The translations under genes were made by a program, and so were the position numbers. DNA of 64,000 nucleotides, taken from positions 248,001 to 312,000 of the forward strand of contig OY970394.1 in the NCBI GenBank assembly GCA_963720475.1, written 5' to 3'. Numbering within the stretch: position 1 is the first letter of the stretch; every line of letters begins with the position of its first letter. The DNA is from G963720475 sp963720475 (GTDB lineage Bacteria > Actinomycetota > Thermoleophilia > Solirubrobacterales > Thermoleophilaceae). Below, one piece after another: positions 59,489 to 64,000 of the stretch. A model generated the notes under the pieces. The model did no database searches and was not told where the DNA came from. It worked only from the letters and a program-made list of their open reading frames with translations.

Positions 59489-60523
59489 CTAAGGGTTCAG
59501 GACGATCTTGAGCGCCTCGCGGCGGTCGTAGATCTCGTACGCCTCAGGCGCGTCCTCGAGGGCCATGTGGTGGGTGACGAGCGGGCCCGGGTCGAGCACG
59601 CCCGCGTCGAGCATCGCGATCACGGGGTCCACGTGGGCGATCACGTTCGCGTGGCCGGTGACGAGCGTGAGCGCCTTGATCCAGACGATCCCCATGTGGA
59701 CCTCAATCCGCTCCGCGTAGACGCCGATCGCCGACACCGTGCCAGCCTTGCGGGTCAGACGGCATGCGAGCTCGAGCGCGTCGGGATGACCGACAGCGTC
59801 GATCGCGACGTCAACACCGCGACCCTCGGTCGCGGCCTTCGCGGCCTTGCGCGGGTCGCCCTCGGTCAGGTGGACGGCCTCGGCGCCGAACGACTCGGCC
59901 ATCTTGAGGCGCTCTTCGACGGTGTCCACAGCGATCACGTGCGCCGCGCCGGCTGCCTTCGCCGCCTGGACGGCACATAGTCCAACAGGGCCAAGGCCGA
60001 GCACGGCCGCGACGTCGCCCGGCGCGAGGTCGGTCGAGGCGACGGCGTGGTAGCCGGTGCCGGCGACGTCGCCCGCGAACAGGGCGATGTCGTCCGACAT
60101 CCCCTCCGGCACCTTTCGCAGCGTCAGGTTCGCGTTCGGCACCAGCACCTGCTCGGCCTGCGCGCCTTGGAGATCGCCGAGCAGCGCACCGTGACCGAAG
60201 ACCTGGCCGTTGTCGCACTTGTGGAAGTCGCCGCGCCGGCAGAAGAAGCAGTTGGCGCACGCGCTGCAATAGCAGCCCAGCACGCGGTCGCCCTCGGCAA
60301 CGGTCGTCGCGCCGTCGCCCGTCGCCAGCACGGTGCCGACGAACTCATGGCCGATCGTGAACCCGGGCTCGATCTCGACGCGCCCGTGGTAGATGTGGAG
60401 GTCGGAACCGCAGACGCCGGTCGCCTCGACCTGCACGACCGCGTCGCCCGCGTTCACGAGCTCCGGATCGGGGCGCTCCTCCAGCCGAATCTCGCCGGGC
60501 GCCTGGAAGGTGACCGCCTGCAC
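59489..60523 (-). CDS. Zinc-dependent alcohol dehydrogenase (MDR)
   Basis: This 344-residue MDR enzyme has a canonical N-terminus VQAVTFQAPGEIRLEERPDP. The catalytic zinc ligands lie in TGVCGSDLHIYHG and TIGHEFVG. The structural-zinc lobe CYCSACANCFFCRRGDFHKC is intact, unlike the enzyme at 26599. The Rossmann motif is AVLGLGPVGLCAV. Start GTG 60523 lies 4 bp after the stop of the ABM gene, so the two are co-expressed. It oxidises or reduces alcohols/aldehydes with NAD(P). Confidence 0.92.
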   Translation of the reverse strand: MQAVTFQAPGEIRLEERPDPELVNAGDAVVQVEATGVCGSDLHIYHGRVEIEPGFTIGHEFVGTVLATGDGATTVAEGDRVLGCYCSACANCFFCRRGDFHKCDNGQVFGHGALLGDLQGAQAEQVLVPNANLTLRKVPEGMSDDIALFAGDVAGTGYHAVASTDLAPGDVAAVLGLGPVGLCAVQAAKAAGAAHVIAVDTVEERLKMAESFGAEAVHLTEGDPRKAAKAATEGRGVDVAIDAVGHPDALELACRLTRKAGTVSAIGVYAERIEVHMGIVWIKALTLVTGHANVIAHVDPVIAMLDAGVLDPGPLVTHHMALEDAPEAYEIYDRREALKIVLNP

Positions 60524-60527
60524 GCGT

Positions 60528-60848
60528 CTAGCCCAACGTGCCCTTCGACTCGTCGCCGAGCGGGACGGGCTGCGAGAACAGGATCTGCGGCGGTGCGTCG
60601 AGCAGCTCAATCGCTTCGGCGACGACGGCGACGTGCGGCTGTTGCAGATGCGCGTCAAGGGCCTCGCGCGAGGCCCAGCGCTCGACCATCGCGAACCAGC
60701 TCGGATCGTCGGTGCCCCGGTGGAGCGCGTAGGCGAGGCAGCCCTCGTCCTGCTGCGAGGGCTCGACGAGCCCGCTGAGGACGCGCTCGGCCTCGTCCTC
60801 CTTGCCGGGCTTGACCTTGAACGTCGCGATCACGACAACCTCGGACAC
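60528..60848 (-). CDS. Antibiotic biosynthesis monooxygenase (ABM) domain protein
   Basis: This 106-residue ABM/dimeric alpha-beta barrel protein reads VVVIATFKVKPGKEDEAERV, LAYALHRGTDDPSWFAMVER and ALDAHLQQPHVAVVAEA. These are small heme-free quinone-forming monooxygenases or aldehyde/peroxide-handling proteins. It is the first gene before the alcohol dehydrogenase. It starts at GTG 60848. Confidence 0.87.
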   Translation of the reverse strand: MSEVVVIATFKVKPGKEDEAERVLSGLVEPSQQDEGCLAYALHRGTDDPSWFAMVERWASREALDAHLQQPHVAVVAEAIELLDAPPQILFSQPVPLGDESKGTLG

Positions 60849-60882
60849 GGGGGAAGCCTATGCGCCCGCGAGTGCCGGTGGC

Positions 60883-62616
60883 CTACAGGCCGGTGCGCTT
60901 GAGGTAGCTACGAACCGCCTTCGCGTCGGTCTTGGCCGCGTTCGCGAGCACGCCGACGACGCGGATCTTCGTCCTGCGGGTGGCGATCACGAGGCGCCCT
61001 CGCCGCTGCGAGCGGTACACGCCGCGGCCGAGCGCGAGACGGCGAGGGTGGGCGCTGCGCATCCGGCCGGCGCTGCGGCCTGCGGCGAGTTTGCCCGCGC
61101 GGTGGCGCGGCGCGGTGCTCGCGACCATCACCGAGCGGCCCTTGGAGAACGCGACGGAAACCTTCCCGCCGCCGGAGACGCACCAGCGCCAGGAGTCGGA
61201 TGTGCGCTTGGAGGGCCTGCCAGCCGCCCGCTCGAGTTGCTTGCGGGTGCGCTTCAAAGCGACCGGGCCGATGCCGCGCTCGGAAACCTTCAGCGTCCGC
61301 CGCAGGCATCCGCTGCGCGCGGCGGGGAACTCGGGCGGCGTGCAGCCGCGGCGCTCGAAGTCCGCCTTCGTCGCGAGGTAGCTGCCGCGCGGGTAGTAGT
61401 CGCCCATCACGCCCGCCTCGGCGCCGTCGGACGGCACCTTCTGGATCGAGTTGGGGAAGTCGTCGCGCGGGAGCATGTTGCGCAGGATCGCGAGCTGGTG
61501 GACATCGGGGCCGTGCGGTAGCCACACCACGCCGCACGACTCGCGTGCGTTCGCGGGCCGCGACCCGGCGGTGGAGATCGCGACGGTGTAGCGGCGGTCG
61601 GCGTCGAGCGGCGTCTGTTCGTCGGTCGCGCAGGCGTAGTACTGGGTGTAGATCGAGTCCGTGCACCACGACCAATAGCGCGTCTGGCCGTCCTCCATGA
61701 TCGCGCGACCGTCGTTCGTGTAGGGGAACGTCGGCGCCTTCCCACGCAGCACGATCACCTCGCCGAAGGTTCGGTTCGTGACGGCGAAGACGTACTTGTT
61801 GTGGACGTTCTCACCGAGACCCGCCGACGGCAACGCGGCGGCGATCTCGTCCAGTGCGGATTCGCCGCGGCCCTCGCCTTCGCCGATCGCGATCGCATAC
61901 GACCGCGCGGCGCTGAAATGCTTGTGGAAGCGCGGCGGGTCGAGGCCGCCGAGCGCCAGCCGCGGCAGCGGGCCCGCGAGCCCGAGGGCGGCGAGCGCCT
62001 CCGTCTGGCCCACGTTCGGAAGGCCGAGAGTCGGGCACTCCGGCAGCGCGGCCCGCTGCCCCGACCCGCTCACGAGCGTGATCCGCGGCAGGCCGACCCC
62101 GCCGGTCTCGTCGCGGCCGGCGTCGGGCGTGTAGATCCGGATCGTGAAAAGGACTGACGACGAGGACGAGCCGTTCGCGCCGGCGTAGAGCGTGTTCGGC
62201 GCCCGCCCACCGGCCGGTGGTGGGGCCTCGACGACGCGCAGGGTGTAGGAGCGATTCGCGGTCGTGCGGTCGGCGCCCTTGAGGAAGGGGTTCGACGAGC
62301 CGGCGTCCGGGGCGATCTCGACGTCAGCGACCGCGTCGATCGGAAGCAGGCGGTTGTAGGTGTGGAACGACAGATAGCGCGCGTGCGGGTAGCGGCCCTT
62401 GATCTCGATGTGGCCCCCGGGCGGGATCGGCAGCAGCCCGTTCCAGTACTTCGCCGCCTGATCCGGGTAGAGCGCGTTGATCTGGTCGCCCGAGAGCTTC
62501 GTGGTCCAACCACAGTCGCGCGTCGGCGGCTCGGCGGCCGCTACGCTCGCCGGCACGGCGAGCGCGACCGCCGTCCCCAGTCCCCAACCCAACAGCCCGA
62601 GTGCTCGCCTGCCCAT
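60883..62616 (-). CDS. Secreted two-domain hypothetical protein
   Basis: The product has 577 residues. The signal peptide is ALGLLGWGLGTAVALAVPAS. Residues 30-440 form one domain (INALYPDQAAKYWNGLLPIP, GRYPHARYLSFHTYNRLLPI, YWSWCTDSIYTQYYACATDE) of an unknown fold common in Solirubrobacterales. The last 130 residues form a separate basic domain (LKVSERGIGPVALKRTRKQL, DSWRWCVSGGGKVSVAFSKG) that recurs at the C-termini of other exported proteins of this group. Function unknown. It starts at ATG 62616. Confidence 0.8.
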   Translation of the reverse strand: MGRRALGLLGWGLGTAVALAVPASVAAAEPPTRDCGWTTKLSGDQINALYPDQAAKYWNGLLPIPPGGHIEIKGRYPHARYLSFHTYNRLLPIDAVADVEIAPDAGSSNPFLKGADRTTANRSYTLRVVEAPPPAGGRAPNTLYAGANGSSSSSVLFTIRIYTPDAGRDETGGVGLPRITLVSGSGQRAALPECPTLGLPNVGQTEALAALGLAGPLPRLALGGLDPPRFHKHFSAARSYAIAIGEGEGRGESALDEIAAALPSAGLGENVHNKYVFAVTNRTFGEVIVLRGKAPTFPYTNDGRAIMEDGQTRYWSWCTDSIYTQYYACATDEQTPLDADRRYTVAISTAGSRPANARESCGVVWLPHGPDVHQLAILRNMLPRDDFPNSIQKVPSDGAEAGVMGDYYPRGSYLATKADFERRGCTPPEFPAARSGCLRRTLKVSERGIGPVALKRTRKQLERAAGRPSKRTSDSWRWCVSGGGKVSVAFSKGRSVMVASTAPRHRAGKLAAGRSAGRMRSAHPRRLALGRGVYRSQRRGRLVIATRRTKIRVVGVLANAAKTDAKAVRSYLKRTGL

Positions 62617-62675
62617 CGCCACCCGAGCGTAGCGCGGTGCCGCATATGCTGCGCCCAACCGGACGAAGGGGTGAG

Positions 62676-63525
62676 ATGGCTGACGCGAAGGTTGTACTGA
62701 TCACCGGCTGCTCGACGGGAATCGGGCGCTCGACCGCCGAACTGCTCGCGGAGCGCGGCCACAAGGTCTACGCGACCGCGCGTAAGACGGCGGACATCGA
62801 GGACCTGAAGGCGAAGGGCTGCGAGACGCTCGCGCTCGACGTCTGCGACGAGGGATCGATGGCGGCCGCCGTCAACCACGGTAGAGAGCGCCGAGGGCGC
62901 GATCGGCGCGCTCGTGAACAACGCCGGCTACAGCCAGTCGGGCGCGGTCGAGACCGTGCCGATGGACGACGTCCGGCGCCAGTTCGAGACAAACGTCTTC
63001 GGCCTGATGAGGATGTGCCAGCTCGTGCTGCCAAAGATGCGCGCGGCCGGCTGGGGGCGGATCGTCAACATCAGCTCGATCGGCGGCAAGGTCGTCTTCC
63101 CCGGCGGCGGCGTGTACCACGGCACGAAGCACGCGGTCGAGGCGCTCTCGGACGCACTGCGGTGGGAGACGCGCGAGTTCGGCGTCGACGTGGTGATCAT
63201 CGAGCCCGGGCTGATCAAGACCGAGTTCGCCAACCGGGTCGTCAGCGAGATGGACGTGGTCGACCAAGGGTCGGGCGACTACGGCCGCTTCAATGCGGCC
63301 GTCGCAAAGTTGACCTCCGAGGCCTACGACGGCCCGTTCGGAAAGCTCGGCGGCGGGCCCGAGACGGTCGCTGTGAAGGTCGCGCGCGCGATCGAGGCCG
63401 GGCGGCCGCGGACGCGCTACAGCGTGACCCCGTCGGCGAAGCTCATCCTCTTCAACCGCAAGCTGATGACCGACCGCATGTGGGATGCGTTCACCGGGAC
63501 CCAGTACCCGAAGGTGAAGCCGTGA
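62676..63525 (+). CDS. Short-chain dehydrogenase (SDR), one frameshift
   Basis: About 282 residues. KVVLITGCSTGIGRSTAELL opens it. One extra base near 62874-62878 (AACCACGG for AACACGG) breaks the frame before NNAGYSQSGAVETV. The catalytic YHGTK (VYHGTKHAVEALSD) and VDVVIIEPGLIKTEF lie in the second frame. The family is an SDR of the dehydrogenase/retinol type. The single indel is likely an error. Its stop overlaps the GTG of the next gene by 3 bp. Confidence 0.85.
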
Positions 63526-64000
63526 AGGCAGTCGTCATCACGAAGAAGGGGCCGCCCGACGTCCTCAAGGTCGAGGAGCGTCCGGACCCGCAGCCGTCCG
63601 CGGGCGAGGTGCTCGTGGACGTGAAGGCGTCGGGGATCAACTTCGCCGACCTGATGGCTCGGCTCGGCTTCTATCCCGACGCGCCGCCGCTGCCCGCGAT
63701 CGTCGGCTACGAGGTTGCCGGCACGGTCGAGGCGCTCGGCGAGGGCGTGAGCGGGTTCTCCGTCGGCGACCGCGTGATGGCCGGTACCCGTTTCGGCGGC
63801 TACGCATCGAAGGCCGCCGCGCCGGCGGAAACGACGATGCCGCTGCCGGAGCGGATGTCGTTCGAGCAGGGAGCGGCGGTGTTCGTCAACTACCTCACCG
63901 CGTGGGCGGCGCTGGTCCGCTTCGGCAACGTCTATGCGGGCGAGCGCGTGCTGATCCAGGCCGCGGCCGGCGGCGTGGGGATCGCCGCCACGCAGATCGC
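63522..64000 (+). CDS. Quinone oxidoreductase-like MDR protein, 3' end outside window
   Basis: The frame starts at GTG 63522 (overlapping the SDR stop as GTGA) and runs open to the window edge, giving 159 residues here. KAVVITKKGPPDVLKVEERP, VKASGINFADLMARLGFYPD, VGYEVAGTVEALGEGV and the cofactor-binding segment QAAAGGVGIAATQIA mark the QOR/zeta-crystallin branch of the MDR family, which lacks catalytic zinc and reduces quinones or enones with NADPH. It is co-transcribed with the SDR. Confidence 0.88.
   Translation, partial: MKAVVITKKGPPDVLKVEERPDPQPSAGEVLVDVKASGINFADLMARLGFYPDAPPLPAIVGYEVAGTVEALGEGVSGFSVGDRVMAGTRFGGYASKAAAPAETTMPLPERMSFEQGAAVFVNYLTAWAALVRFGNVYAGERVLIQAAAGGVGIAATQI

Noticed and set aside
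1..64000. CRISPR array
   Set aside because: No set of regularly spaced identical repeats with unique spacers of suitable size was seen; the repeats found are coding tracts or dispersed elements.

Overview
The window is GC-rich and gene-dense and reads as chromosomal DNA of an actinobacterium. The gene content best fits the Thermoleophilia/Solirubrobacterales: a secreted protein opening LRSRLTYANV, several NTF2-like genes opening MSQENV, an RskA-like anti-sigma protein, Lipoprotein_15-type and DUF11 secreted proteins, and many P450, flavin monooxygenase and SDR genes. This placement is inferred from family recognition, not from a marker gene.

Region 1 (1-8.8 kb) carries a minus-strand gene string: two giant paralogous coiled-coil proteins, each ending in the same PH-like domain, followed by a membrane protein that joins a sigma-region-4-like helix-turn-helix to an RskA-like outer domain. 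Region 2 (8.8-30.4 kb) is rich in oxidoreductases: two flavin monooxygenases, two P450s, four SDRs, two cupins, a zinc alcohol dehydrogenase, a lipase, a DHFR-like reductase and a BASS transporter, plus tRNA-Ser(GGA). It suggests oxidation of hydrophobic compounds; FMO-SDR and ADH-cupin-P450 look like operons. Region 3 (30.4-40.7 kb) holds surface and envelope genes: CapA-like phosphatase, secreted PHP hydrolase, L,D-transpeptidase, a 1631-residue DUF11 repeat protein and a stand-alone fatty-acyl-AMP ligase.

Region 4 (40.7-53.3 kb) looks like a decayed island at tRNA-Ser(CGA). The tRNA 3' end is duplicated as a 69-nt copy 2.2 kb away and as a shorter copy 12.6 kb away. The island holds a sigma-like gene, a broken AbiEi/AbiEii pair in unusual toxin-first order under a large dyad, broken lipoprotein genes, repeated fragments of NTF2-like genes, and a four-copy element (paired ATCGCGCA half-sites one helical turn apart) upstream of four minus-strand genes. 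About 0.9 kb (45.27-46.16 kb) has an abnormal, T-poor composition that could be an assembly artefact. No integrase was recognised.

Region 5 (53.3-64 kb) returns to ordinary chromosome: TadA-like deaminase, subtilisin-like protease, universal stress protein, response regulator, aldehyde and alcohol dehydrogenases, a monooxygenase-fold protein, SDR and a quinone-oxidoreductase-like gene cut by the window edge. Between 54.9 and 57.7 kb, and at scattered sites elsewhere, genes are split by single-base indels while family residues stay intact on both sides. This points to sequence errors at least as much as to true decay. A degenerate selenocysteine-tRNA-like sequence lies at about 59.3 kb.
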